DNA of 64,000 bases from Rhodococcus opacus B4 (GTDB lineage Bacteria; Actinomycetota; Actinomycetes; Mycobacteriales; Mycobacteriaceae), in contig NC_012522.1 of NCBI RefSeq assembly GCF_000010805.1, positions 3,410,001-3,474,000 on the forward strand, in the 5' to 3' direction. Both the position numbers and the translations under genes were made by a program. Positions 34,643-43,485 of the stretch are shown here, piece after piece. Within the stretch, counting starts at the first letter, position 1; each line of letters opens with the position of its first letter. The notes beneath the pieces were generated by a model. It had not been told where the DNA came from. It saw only the letters and a list, made by a program, of their open reading frames with translations, and ran no database searches.

Positions 34643-35272
34643 TCAACCGGCCTCGGTGGCGAGAATCTGTACGAGGTCGTCGAGGGCGGTGAGGGCGGCG
34701 GCGCTGTCCCGGTCGACCAGCCAGCGCAGCACCACCCCGTTCATGCATGCCAGCGCGAACCGGGCGACCTGATCGACCGGGGTGGTCCACTGACACCGGA
34801 TCGGTTCGCGCACAGGGTGAGGAATGCGACGGTTTCGGCGTCCATGGTGCGGTACTGCCGCTCGGCGATCGCCCCGGCCGCCAGGTTGCCGGCGCTGCGT
34901 TGGCGCAATGCGTGGGCGGTGATCTCGTAGGTCAGCAATTGGCGATCGGGGGTCGATTCGATGATCGGCCACAGCCCGCGGATCCCCGCACGCAGCAAAT
35001 CCGAGAGGGCCGCGAGCCCGGTCAGCCCACCCGGTGTACTGCCCGAACGCCGCCCGCATTACGTCGTTGACCTGCAAAATCTGGGTTTCGCCGAGGTGGG
35101 TCAGGAGCGTGTCCTTGTCGGTGAAGTGGTAGTGCACCACCCCGACGGAGACCCCGGCCGCGGCGGCCATCGGGCGCGTGGTCAGCGCCGCGACCCCATG
35201 TTCGGCCGCGATCGTCAACGCCGCCTCGATCAACTGGGCGCGGCGCTCGGCGGCGGGGAGGTTCTTGCCCAT
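34643..35272 (-). pseudogene. TetR-family regulator with two compensating frameshifts
   Basis: The open frame is 209 codons, but the protein is coherent only at its ends: N-terminal HTH (AAERRAQLIEAALTIAAEHG, AAGVSVGVVHYHFTDKDTLL) to about residue 80, and a C-terminus from PVDQVARFALACMNGVVLRW. Between about 35030 and 34790 the natural sequence is in another frame (LLRAGIRGLWPIIESTPDRQ, YEITAHALRQRSAGNLAAGA, YRTMDAETVAFLTLCANRSG). Two indels of opposite sign thus scramble about 75 residues of the ligand domain while avoiding a stop. DNA binding may persist, but ligand sensing should be lost. Confidence 0.75.
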
Positions 35273-35331
35273 TTGCTGAGGGTAGACCTCCTATCCTGGT
35301 CGGCGGCGGTGATCACCGTGCGGAAGAATTC

Positions 35332-35368
35332 TGAGCAGTCGTCCAATTCCGATTTTGAGCAGTTGTCC
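35332..35368. repeat. Direct repeat TGAGCAGTYGTCC
   Basis: TGAGCAGTCGTCC (35332-35344) and TGAGCAGTTGTCC (35356-35368) are 24 bp apart, centre to centre, in an AT-richer stretch between the tetR start and the 30-aa ORF. The spacing of about two helical turns suggests a regulator site. Confidence 0.55.
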
Positions 35369-35501
35369 TTGGCTTTCCATCCCTTTCGAAAGAAATTTGG
35401 TTCTCGGTTTCGTGAAACGCCGGGCGCACCTTCGTGCGATATGCAAGTAGGCGGGATCGGTGATTCCGTAAATAACAATAGGAAAGAGGAGTGAAGGGAT
35501 A

Positions 35502-35594
35502 ATGGGTTCTGCAGGAGGTGACTTCGCGGTCGCCTTCGAGGCGTTCCTGAATTGGCTGAGTGTCACGTTCGGCGGCGGTATCGGCATCGGCTGA
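35502..35594 (+). CDS. 30-aa amphipathic peptide ORF
   Basis: MGSAGGDFAVAFEAFLNWLS then VTFGGGIGIG. AAAGAGGAGTGAAGG provides a strong ribosome site. The middle (DFAVAFEAFLNWLSVTF) makes an amphipathic helix with a Gly-rich tail. The ORF stands alone, with no partner gene within 350 bp. Mycobacteriales encode short porin-like peptides (PorA/PorH) and other membrane-active peptides of this size, but no specific similarity is claimed. Confidence 0.45.
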   Translation: MGSAGGDFAVAFEAFLNWLSVTFGGGIGIG

Positions 35595-35950
35595 TCGACC
35601 GCACTCGATAAAATCCGCGCTAGCCCGACTCACCAGGTGGGAGCCGGGCCGCCGTGAACAGCGACTTCGACACTCGCAGTGAACCACCTTGGAGTTTCGA
35701 AACTTATGCCGTCTCGAACGAATTCGTGTCGACACGGCGCCATTCTCGCGCCAAGGCGACGTGCTCATCGAATTCTCGTACGCCCCGGCGGATAACCTGT
35801 GAGATCACGGTTGTCATCGACTGCTGCATCCCCGGAGCCCATTCACCTCGGGAATCACCGAGAGACCGGCACGTCCTTTCTCACTCGGACACAAGGCTTC
35901 GAGCAGCGCCGGCACTTTCCGAACCGGATAGCTACATCCCCGAGACCCCT
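35595..35950. other. Intergenic, no gene seen
   Basis: About 355 bp between the peptide ORF and the VOC gene terminus. Overlapping frames have poor codon character. No terminator recognised. Confidence 0.3.
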
Positions 35951-36727
35951 CTACCCCTGCCCACCCAGGAGCGGGGAACCTACCGTGAACTTTGCCCCGA
36001 AGGGATCGGTGACATCCGCGGTCCGCCCGTATGCCATGTCCGTCGGGTCCTCCGCGGTGCCCCCGTTGGCCCGGGCTGCGGCAACGGCCGCGTCCGCATC
36101 GGCAACCTGGAAGAGCGTGCCCCAAGAGGATTCCGAGGCGGCCGGGTCACCCACGATGCCACCGATCTCGTGCCCGTCCGGTCTGCGCAGAAAGGTGAAG
36201 TCCACTCCGGGCAGGTCGTCGTTCCCGTCCAGCGTGAAGTCGAACACCGCCGTGTAGAAGTCCCGCGCAGGGCCGGGATTCGGTGTCACCAAGTCGTTGC
36301 GCAACAACGTGTTCGGCTCGTTTACCAGTTCGCAGCCAACGTGCGCCCGCCCCTGCCACAGGCCGAACTGCGCACCGGCCGGATCCCGCACCATCGCCAT
36401 CCGCCCCTGGTCGGCGATATCCATCGGCTCCACCAGCAGAGTGCCACCCGCATCTGCGGAGCGAGCGAGAGTCGCATCGAGATCATCGGTCGCCAGGTAG
36501 ACGTTCCACCAGAACTCGGTGGCGTTCTCGTCGGCATTTGGCATCAGCGCGGCGACCTTCTTGCCGCCGAGCAGACACATCGTGTACCGCCCGTACTCCT
36601 CGGGACCCACGTCGAACGCCCACCCGAAGACCGACCCGTAGAAGGTCATCGCCCGGTCGAGGTCGGGAATGCCCAGGTCGATCCAGGTGGGGGTGCCGAG
36701 TGGTTGATTCATCGTGACCGCGCTCAT
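35951..36727 (-). CDS. VOC (glyoxalase/bleomycin-resistance) family protein, two domains
   Basis: 258 residues, two tandem VOC modules: about 10-125 (TWIDLGIPDLDRAMTFYGSV, MAMVRDPAGAQFGLWQGR) and about 140-255 (DLVTPNPGPARDFYTAVFDF, ADVTDPFGAKFTVGSPL). GAGGAGC precedes the ATG; MNQPLG at 36712 is an alternative. VOC proteins of this kind may be hydroxylase-like, lyases or binding proteins; the metal-ligand His/Glu pattern is incomplete, so activity is uncertain. Stand-alone gene. Confidence 0.85.
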   Translation of the reverse strand: MSAVTMNQPLGTPTWIDLGIPDLDRAMTFYGSVFGWAFDVGPEEYGRYTMCLLGGKKVAALMPNADENATEFWWNVYLATDDLDATLARSADAGGTLLVEPMDIADQGRMAMVRDPAGAQFGLWQGRAHVGCELVNEPNTLLRNDLVTPNPGPARDFYTAVFDFTLDGNDDLPGVDFTFLRRPDGHEIGGIVGDPAASESSWGTLFQVADADAAVAAARANGGTAEDPTDMAYGRTADVTDPFGAKFTVGSPLLGGQG

Positions 36728-36953
36728 TGCTGCTCCTCAGCTGTCGGGTACCACTCGACGCTAGCTTGCGGCACCGACAGACGACATGGCACTTCTCACG
36801 CCGTTTCCGACCCGAGGACGACAGCGTGCGCTATTCGGCCAGCTGAACGCGCCGATGAGACGACCCGTCAGACCAGATACGCATGCCCCTTCCCGTTATC
36901 AGCGTCGACGGTGTACCCAGCTCAGGTTTCGATGCTGCGCCCATCCCAACGCT

Positions 36954-37818
36954 CTATCCGAACCACAGGGCCTCGGCGTTGCGAAACCCCACGCATTCCG
37001 CCGCACTCGCCGGAAGCGCGGAGAGGAAGGTTCGGATCTGCCGGCCCCGGGTGTCGACCGTGTCGGCCCGTGCCACGGCGTCGGTACCGACCACGAACCG
37101 CTCCGGTTGTCGCGCAACGAGTCTCACCCAGTCCTTGTCTGCGCTGCTCTCGTCGGCGATACGATCGAGCAGCACCCACGACAACTCGACTGTCAGATTG
37201 CGATGCCGTTCGATCATCCCGCGTACCAGATCCAGTTGTCCGGATGGGACGACCTGCCGGGACACTCCGGCGTGACACCAGACCACCGAGGTCGACGGAT
37301 GACGCTCGAGGGCACGCTGGAGGCTTCCGGCGTATTCGTGCCGATCCGGCATTTTCACGGAACTCGAATCGTGGTGGAGCGAGATCGGCGCATCGTTTTG
37401 CGCGCAGAAGTCCAGAACGGGGTCCATCGCGACGTGATCCGGTGACGGCACCTCATCCCCATACGTCAGGTTCGTGAGATCGTCGTGCCGGAACATCACC
37501 TCGCCGACACCGGCCCACCGATCCGACCGGCTCCAGCGAACTCGAGGTGCTCGATCGCCAGCAGATCGGTCGGGTCGAACCCGCAGACGAGCGGCGCGAC
37601 CTCGAGCACGCCGTTTGATTCGAGGTCCGGAAGGACATCGAGGACCGTCGCGTCGGTGAGCGAATGATAGTGACACGGTGCGTTGTCGTCGAGGTAGTAG
37701 TCCGGCCGCACAGGTTCGGCCGTCGACCATTTCTTCTTCACCGGCAGTGCATCCGCCCCGGCCGCTGCAGGAAGTCGACCAGATGGACATGAGTGTCAAT
37801 CCACGGGTGAGAATCCAT
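36954..37818 (-). pseudogene. Amidohydrolase (TIM-barrel) remnant with two frameshifts
   Basis: Starts MDSHPWIDTHVHLVDFLQRP, which has the HxH metal motif, then breaks near 37765; it continues in a second frame (LPVKKKWSTAEPVRPDYYLD, CHYHSLTDATVLDVLPDLES, LVCGFDPTDLLAIEHLEFA), breaks again near 37530, and finishes in a third (WAGVGEVMFRHDDLTNLTYG, ISLHHDSSSVK, VWCHAGVSRQV, FVVGTDAV). Metal ligands are all recognisable, so decay is recent or the sequence has indel errors. Activity would be hydrolysis or decarboxylation of a small substrate. Confidence 0.75.
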
Positions 37819-38060
37819 GCATCCGATGTACCAGCAATCGGCCCGGCTGTCCGCGTGTATCGCGTTTCATTCGCGCTTGCTCGCCCCCGTCCGCATACCC
37901 TTTGGCACCGGCCGCACCCGACGACGGAAACAAGTGATGCAGGGTATTCACCCGAGTCCCGCGGCCGCCGGCAGGATCCACGCCACCGTAGCGGTCACCG
38001 GACACAGAGCCGTCCCGTCTCGACGGTTAACACTGCACGTTTGCGGGCAATCGAACGGGC

Positions 38061-38246
38061 ATGGCTACCTATCGAGTACTCGATCCCACCGGCACTGTCG
38101 TCGAGACCAAGGACATCGAGAGCGCGGAAGACGCACACGCCTGGTTCGTCGACGTCCGCGCCGACAACAGCGAACTCGGCTGGCGGATGGAAGTGCAACA
38201 CACCGACGGCTGGTCGTTCTTCGACGACACCGAGGGTGCCCGTTAG
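38061..38246 (+). CDS. Small hypothetical protein, 61 aa
   Basis: MATYRVLDPTGTVVETKDIE then SAEDAHAWFVDVRADNSELG and RMEVQHTDGWSFFDDTEGAR. The balanced composition with beta-alpha-beta character suggests a genuine small folded protein. No strong ribosome site. No family recognised. It lies between the amidohydrolase remnant and yihY. Confidence 0.6.
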   Translation: MATYRVLDPTGTVVETKDIESAEDAHAWFVDVRADNSELGWRMEVQHTDGWSFFDDTEGAR

Positions 38247-38488
38247 CGCAGCCACACCCCGGTGTCGAGTGGATTCGCCAGAAACTTACTTCTCCGACGA
38301 ACGACGGTGACCTCAAAACCGGGTCCACGTCCGGTCGGGTAGTCAGCCATCTCCGTAGCGCCCCGTCGGGAACGTTGTGGTCCCCGGGATGAAGAGGCGG
38401 CCCGTGCGTTCGCCCTTACGGACTGGCGCTCTCTCTGGTGGACCCGAACCGCTGCGCCGTTCGAGGGGGAGCCGTCTCGCTCTCGGCG

Positions 38489-39580
38489 CTAGGTTTTGTC
38501 CGTTCGGGGAACGTCGTCGGCCACGTCGACTGTATCGACAGCGGAGGTCGCACCGTCGCTGGCCCGCAGCGCTCGCCCCTGCTCGACGAACTCCTCGTAC
38601 TTCTCGGTATTCTTGTCCGACACCCTGGTGTCCCGGGGCGGAAGTTGGATGGTGTTCTCCGCCGGCAGTCCCGCCTGCAGCTCTCGCCCTCGTTCGAGTT
38701 CCGCGTCCAGCTCGGCACCGAACAGCAACGCCAAGTTGGTGATCCACAACCAGAGCAGAAAAACAATGACCCCGGCGAGCGAGCCGTATGTTTTGTTGTA
38801 GCTGCCGAAGTTCGACACGTACAGCCCGAACAGGACCGAGACCAGGATCCACGTCACGATCCCGACGAGGGCACCGGCGCTCACCCAGCGGAACTTCGGC
38901 TGCTGCACGTTCGGTGTCACGTAATAGAGGATGGCAACCGCGACGATGACGACGCCGAGGATGAACGGCCACCGGGCGATGTTCCATACCGTCAGTGCGG
39001 TATCGCCGAAGCCGATCGCGTCGCCTACCGACCGCGCGACGGGTCCGCTGATCGCGAGCATCAGTGCGGCGAGCGCAACGAGGACGAGTCCGACGAGTGT
39101 GACGAGCAACTGCAGTGGCCGCAGCTTCCAGACCGGCCGGCCTTCCTCCACCTCGTAGATGCGGTTCATGGCGCGCCCGAACGCCCCGATGTACCCGGAC
39201 GCCGACCACACCGCACCGAGAAGACCCAGGATCAGAGCCGCACCCGCCGACGGTGTCTGGACGAGCTGGGTGATCGGGTCACGCAGAGTATCGACCGCCG
39301 ACGACGGACCGAGGTCGTCGACGATCTGCAGAACGGTGTCGGTGGTGCGCTGCCCCTGACCGAAGACACCGAGCAGCGACACCATTGCGAGCAGGGCCGG
39401 AAACAGCGACAGCACCGCGTAGTACGTCAATGCGGCAGCGAGATCGGTGCACTCGTCGCGGGTGAACTCGTGGGCGGTCTTTCGTATCACATACCACCAC
39501 GAAGGCTTGGTGAGATCTCCCGGCGACTCCGGCTTACGGGGATCGTCCGGGTCGGGCTCGGTTCTGTGTTCGTTGACCAT
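38489..39580 (-). CDS. YihY/BrkB family inner-membrane protein
   Basis: 363 residues with about six transmembrane helices. LAAALTYYAVLSLFPALLAM is the family signature; GYIGAFGRAMNRIYEVEEGR and SFGLYVSNFGSYNKTYGSLAG-like sequence (FGSYNKTYGSLAGVIVFLLW) are also typical. The C-terminal 70 residues are hydrophilic. Function in actinobacteria is not defined; no RNase activity should be assumed. Divergent from the beta-lactamase-like gene. Confidence 0.9.
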   Translation of the reverse strand: MVNEHRTEPDPDDPRKPESPGDLTKPSWWYVIRKTAHEFTRDECTDLAAALTYYAVLSLFPALLAMVSLLGVFGQGQRTTDTVLQIVDDLGPSSAVDTLRDPITQLVQTPSAGAALILGLLGAVWSASGYIGAFGRAMNRIYEVEEGRPVWKLRPLQLLVTLVGLVLVALAALMLAISGPVARSVGDAIGFGDTALTVWNIARWPFILGVVIVAVAILYYVTPNVQQPKFRWVSAGALVGIVTWILVSVLFGLYVSNFGSYNKTYGSLAGVIVFLLWLWITNLALLFGAELDAELERGRELQAGLPAENTIQLPPRDTRVSDKNTEKYEEFVEQGRALRASDGATSAVDTVDVADDVPRTDKT

Positions 39581-39793
39581 TATCGACGTCTACCCGCGAT
39601 CACGCGCACGGAAAACGCGGTGTCCGCGGTCCGTTGGGGTCGGGCGCAAATGCTACCGCGCGGAGTCGACAAGTCCGAGCAACCACCGTTGGTGCGATGC
39701 GCACCGCAACAACGAGCCATCTTCGGCACGAATGCACGGCCGCCCGCACATTGAGGCGGATGGCTGAATCGACGTCGAACCGGGTACTCGGGA

Positions 39794-40723
39794 ATGATGA
39801 AGACCGCAGCATCGACGGCCTCGCCGGGGCGGGGCCGTCACGGGATCGAGCCGTCACCTGATGCAGCGTGTCACCGCCGCTGGCCGCGGCGCGCCGCGCT
39901 GACACTGTTGGCGGCCGCGCTGCTCGCCTCCGTGTCCGGAATGACGGCACACGCCGCACCGACGCCCGACCGGATCGAGGAGGTACCCGGGCGGACGGCG
40001 CTGTCGTTCGCGCACACTCCGAGCGGAACCCGCGTCGGGACGGCGAATCAGGGGGAAGCTCGGCCGGGTTTGTCGATCGTGAAACTGTATGTCGCCGATT
40101 ACATGATCCGGCACGGTGACGGCTCGCCCGAGGACCTCGCGCTGGGCGAGCGAATGATCCGCGACAGCGACGACAACGCCGCCTCACAGGCATACGCCAA
40201 ATACCCGCAGTCGATCGACGCGATCGCCGCCGAGTACCGGCTCACCAGTACCCACGGTGCCGAATTCTGGGGCAATGCGGTCACCAGCACCGCGGACACC
40301 GTGACCTTCCTCGAAGCGAAAAAGACCACCGATCCGGACAGCCGCATTCTGGACTGGATGGCCACCGCGGCTCCCATCGCTGCCGATGGCACCCATCAGA
40401 ACTGGGGAACCGGCAGGCTGCCTTCGGTCACCGGATCCAAGTGGGGGTGGTCCGACTACGGGCCCAGCATCGTCGCCTCCGCATCCTTCGGACCCGATTT
40501 CTCGGTATCGGCCAACACCTACGGCACCGCCGACCAGCACACCAGTGACGTTCTCGGCGCCTTCACACCGGACCCGGCATCACCGTCACCACAGCCGACG
40601 CAGGTTCCCATCCGGGATCTGATCGACCGCTACAACACCATGAACGATCCCCGCCTCGACCAGCTCGCCGGTACCATCCCGCCCGACTGGGCTCTACCTG
40701 CCGGTGTGGTACCTCCACCCTGA
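39794..40723 (+). CDS. Secreted class-A-beta-lactamase-like serine hydrolase
   Basis: 309 residues with a signal peptide (RRAALTLLAAALLASVSGMT, cleavage near AHA-APTPD). SIVKLYVADY holds the SxxK nucleophile and general base; DSDDNAASQAY is near the SDN motif; SKWGWSDYG replaces the KTG triad. Part of a Mycobacteriales family related to beta-lactamases/D-Ala-D-Ala peptidases, but with altered motifs, so hydrolysis of beta-lactams is uncertain. C-terminus is Pro-rich. Two adjacent ATGs at the start. Confidence 0.8.
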   Translation: MMKTAASTASPGRGRHGIEPSPDAACHRRWPRRAALTLLAAALLASVSGMTAHAAPTPDRIEEVPGRTALSFAHTPSGTRVGTANQGEARPGLSIVKLYVADYMIRHGDGSPEDLALGERMIRDSDDNAASQAYAKYPQSIDAIAAEYRLTSTHGAEFWGNAVTSTADTVTFLEAKKTTDPDSRILDWMATAAPIAADGTHQNWGTGRLPSVTGSKWGWSDYGPSIVASASFGPDFSVSANTYGTADQHTSDVLGAFTPDPASPSPQPTQVPIRDLIDRYNTMNDPRLDQLAGTIPPDWALPAGVVPPP

Positions 40724-40894
40724 GCACGACAACCGATCGCCGGACCATGCGCTGCAACCGCCCGCCTGCACGAGATCCGCTGCCCTGACCGCTCTACTTC
40801 CGTGTCTTCGATGACCTCCGGTGCAACGGGACTCACCGCGGTCGTTGGCCGCGCTTGTTCGCAGTGGACTTCTTCGCGAACCCGCTCGTATCGG

Positions 40895-41476
40895 TCAACG
40901 GCGCACCCGATAGCGCAGGTGCAGCACCCGGTTGCCCTGAATCACCACGTCCGGACCCTCCAACAAGTGCTGCGCGTGGACCGACCCGAAGTAACGCTTA
41001 CCGGACCCGAACACGACGGGTACGACATCCATGCGGACCTCGTCGATCAGACCCGCGGCAAGCACCTGGCCACCGACGTCGCCGGCGGCGACCTCGACCA
41101 CCCGGTCCCCCGCAAGCTCCTGCGCTTTGGCCACGGCTGCCTCGACGCCGTTGACGAAGAGAAACGGCGCCTCGGGATCCCAGCCCTCGGGCTCCGGCCG
41201 GTGCGTCACGACGACCACGTGATCGATCCCGCCCGGAGGCTTCCCGTCCCAGCCGTCCGTCAGGTCGAACACGTGACGGCCCACGATCGTCACCCCGATC
41301 TGGTCCCAGTACGGCCGGGTGTAGTCGTAGGACGTCTGCGACACCTTTAACTCGCCGCTCTCGTCCAACGGGACGTCACCGCTGGACAACCATTCGAACA
41401 GCGGTCCGGGCTGGTCATTCTCGTCCGCGACGAAGCCGTCCACCGACACCGAGCTGTACATGACCACCTTGCCCAC
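40895..41476 (-). CDS. Dihydrofolate-reductase-like (RibD C-terminal) protein
   Basis: 193 residues. MGKVVMYSSVSVDGFVADEN, TIVGRHVFDLTDGWDGKPPG, and GGQVLAAGLIDEVRMDVVPV are typical of the RibD-C/DHFR-like family, an NADPH-binding reductase fold. Real substrates are seldom known. Stop codon followed by 170 bp without a gene. Translation start is 24 bp before a GC-rich gap; SD-like GGAGAG upstream. Confidence 0.88.
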   Translation of the reverse strand: MGKVVMYSSVSVDGFVADENDQPGPLFEWLSSGDVPLDESGELKVSQTSYDYTRPYWDQIGVTIVGRHVFDLTDGWDGKPPGGIDHVVVVTHRPEPEGWDPEAPFLFVNGVEAAVAKAQELAGDRVVEVAAGDVGGQVLAAGLIDEVRMDVVPVVFGSGKRYFGSVHAQHLLEGPDVVIQGNRVLHLRYRVRR

Positions 41477-41687
41477 GGGGCTCTCCTCTACGTTGGGGTG
41501 CCCCCAAACTAGCGTGTCGTGCGCTGTCGCACGTGTGAGAAATCGATCAACCGGTCTCGCAGCTCAGCAATGACGGGTCGGCCTCGAACATGCTCTACCG
41601 TCACCGGCCGGTCACGCAGGTCGGATGAACATAGAGGTGACACACCGAGCTGCGGGATTTACAACCGCGATCGACCGCAGCGTGGAC

Positions 41688-43061
41688 CTATTGCCCAATT
41701 TTCCGCACCACGACGCCGTCGACGACCAGGTTGTGTGCGCCGAGGACGGAGCAGGTGAATACCTCCCGAATACCCGCGCTGACGATGTCGACGACTCTGT
41801 CCCAGAACACGTCGCTCGTGGCGAGGACCCTGAGGCCGTCGTCGTCGAGCACCTCGGCGACCTTCGCGAGCCTGGACCGACTCACGGAATGCTTCCACAG
41901 GGTCGATCCACAGAATTTGGTGTTCATTGCTGCTGCGAATGCACGATAGGTGACGCCTTGCGAGGCAAGGATCTCACGAACTCTCACCCAGATCTCTTTC
42001 GGTATGGTATCGACGTTTGTGTTGGGAGCCAACGACAAAAGCTCACCCAGTACCCTTCGCGCAGCTTCGCCCCTGGCGCCGTGCACGCCCGCCACGGAGA
42101 GGAACTGTGTCTGGTTCTGGACGCCGTCAATCGTCAAGAACCAGCAATCGCGATAGTCCGCCTTACGGACCCGTTTGATCCGTCCGTGAACGCCGAGCCG
42201 AAGCAGTAGCATCGCGACATCGTCGACCAGGCGACGGCTCGTCGACGCATAATACACGCGGCCCTGATTTCCCTTCTCGTCCCACCGAACCGAGCCATCC
42301 GTCGCCCACAGATGTCTCAGGAACAACGCAACTTGATCATTTCCAAGCCCGAATATCACTTCGGGAACGAACTTCTCATAGCTACGCAACCCGAAGAGTC
42401 CGAGTTCATCAAGCCAGGCCGCAATGGGATTACGCTTGCCGTGCCCGAGCCTATAGGGCGCCGGCAATCGCAGCGTGATACAGCGCGCAGCTGGATACTC
42501 GTCACGAATCGCGGTGACACCGAAATGGGTGGCCGCCGAAGTCACAGCTGCGAGATTCTGTTCATCGATCGATGCATAGCGAATCGGCTGGCGCTTTACA
42601 CATGATCCGTCCCCGATCATGTGCGCCAGCAGAATGATCTCAGCATCAGCGAGTTGCGACCCACGAGTCGGCTCGGGTATGTATCGCGGTATGGCCAGTC
42701 GTTGACCGATCTCCAGTTTTCTCACCGGAATCCAGCCGGTCACCGTTCTGAACTCCTGGTCGCGCGACAGTTCGATCTGACGACCTGACGCGAGATGCAC
42801 TCGGAGGACATTGGCCACTCCGGCACGGACAACCTTGCCCAGAGGTCTGGCGACCATTCGCAGGTCCTCACTTAGTGACCACACACATTGCGGCTCAATC
42901 GAACACGCGATCTCCCTTAATTCAACGGGCCCACCAGCGTCGGCGCGCAAGACACGCGCAGATGAAGGTATGCCTGAAGCTAGACTCGAAGTACCCAATC
43001 CCTCCGATACGAGTTCCGATAGGTCACTTACAATCGATCCCAATTCCCCACCCATGACCAC
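41688..43061 (-). CDS. Free-standing intein-derived LAGLIDADG protein (splicing residues lost)
   Basis: 457 residues. HINT-like N-terminal section (SARVLRADAGGPVELREIA, VWSLSEDLRMVARPL, VLRVHLASGRQIELS, GWIPVRKLEIGQRLAIPR), then two LAGLIDADG motifs (ILLAHMIGDGSC and LFLRHLWATDGSV, each with its catalytic Asp) and a C-terminal block FTCSVLGAHNLVVDGVVV. Against intein hallmarks: Cys1 is absent (LASG-IPSSARV), the block-B TxxH is SRDQ, and the terminal HN is replaced by RKIGQ. It should not splice but may still cut DNA. It resembles, from memory, the mycobacterial DnaB intein inserted before SLEQDAD; the adjacent dnaB has that site empty. Base composition is lower in GC than the neighbours. Confidence 0.75.
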   Translation of the reverse strand: MVMGGELGSIVSDLSELVSEGLGTSSLASGIPSSARVLRADAGGPVELREIACSIEPQCVWSLSEDLRMVARPLGKVVRAGVANVLRVHLASGRQIELSRDQEFRTVTGWIPVRKLEIGQRLAIPRYIPEPTRGSQLADAEIILLAHMIGDGSCVKRQPIRYASIDEQNLAAVTSAATHFGVTAIRDEYPAARCITLRLPAPYRLGHGKRNPIAAWLDELGLFGLRSYEKFVPEVIFGLGNDQVALFLRHLWATDGSVRWDEKGNQGRVYYASTSRRLVDDVAMLLLRLGVHGRIKRVRKADYRDCWFLTIDGVQNQTQFLSVAGVHGARGEAARRVLGELLSLAPNTNVDTIPKEIWVRVREILASQGVTYRAFAAAMNTKFCGSTLWKHSVSRSRLAKVAEVLDDDGLRVLATSDVFWDRVVDIVSAGIREVFTCSVLGAHNLVVDGVVVRKIGQ

Positions 43062-43423
43062 TCCCCCTGATTCGATTAACCCACTTGGGTGAGTGTATCG
43101 AAAATTAAGTGGTGCAACAGGTTTTGAGATTTTTTACGGTAGATGGTCGCGGACAGCACCCGCGCGCAACACTCCCAATCAGTTAATTACTAATGGCTGC
43201 ATTACATTTCGCCAATCAATGACTCACGATAACGAAGGGTTCTGCACCGCCACGAAGGAAGGAATCTCCAAGTGCAGCACCAGCGACACCGCCGAGCCCC
43301 TTTCCGAGCTTGTGCACATACTGGAGGGTGCGGGAGTCGCCGATTACGGCATCCCAAGCCGGAGAAGGAAATAGCGCAACGTTAGGCGATGACAGCGCCG
43401 GACCAAGCAGCCACAAACCACAA
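43062..43423. other. AT-richer intergenic region next to the intein-like ORF
   Basis: About 360 bp of visibly lower GC (AATTAAGTGGTGCAACAGG, ATCAGTTAATTACTAATGG). Short frames on both strands are unconvincing. It probably came with the intein-like ORF. Confidence 0.35.
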
Positions 43424-43457
43424 CGGCGGTGCCACCCCATGAGGAGTGACACCGCCG
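43424..43457 (-). terminator. dnaB terminator hairpin
   Basis: CGGCGGTG / CACCGCCG stem with further partial pairing inside, 29 bp beyond the dnaB stop. Confidence 0.7.
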
Positions 43458-43485
43458 CGCGAGCACTAGCTTTCGCTGCTGCTAC

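Noticed and set aside
39794..40723. Calling this gene an active beta-lactamase
   Set aside because: SxxK is present but the SDN and KTG motifs are altered; only the fold family is claimed.
40724..40894. Minus-strand tail reading KKSTANKRGQRPR
   Set aside because: Looks like a basic C-terminus but has no upstream coding sequence in frame; the DHFR-like gene ends separately at 40895.
43216..43452. Short ORFs on both strands between dnaB and the intein-like gene
   Set aside because: No ribosome sites; one spans the dnaB terminator.
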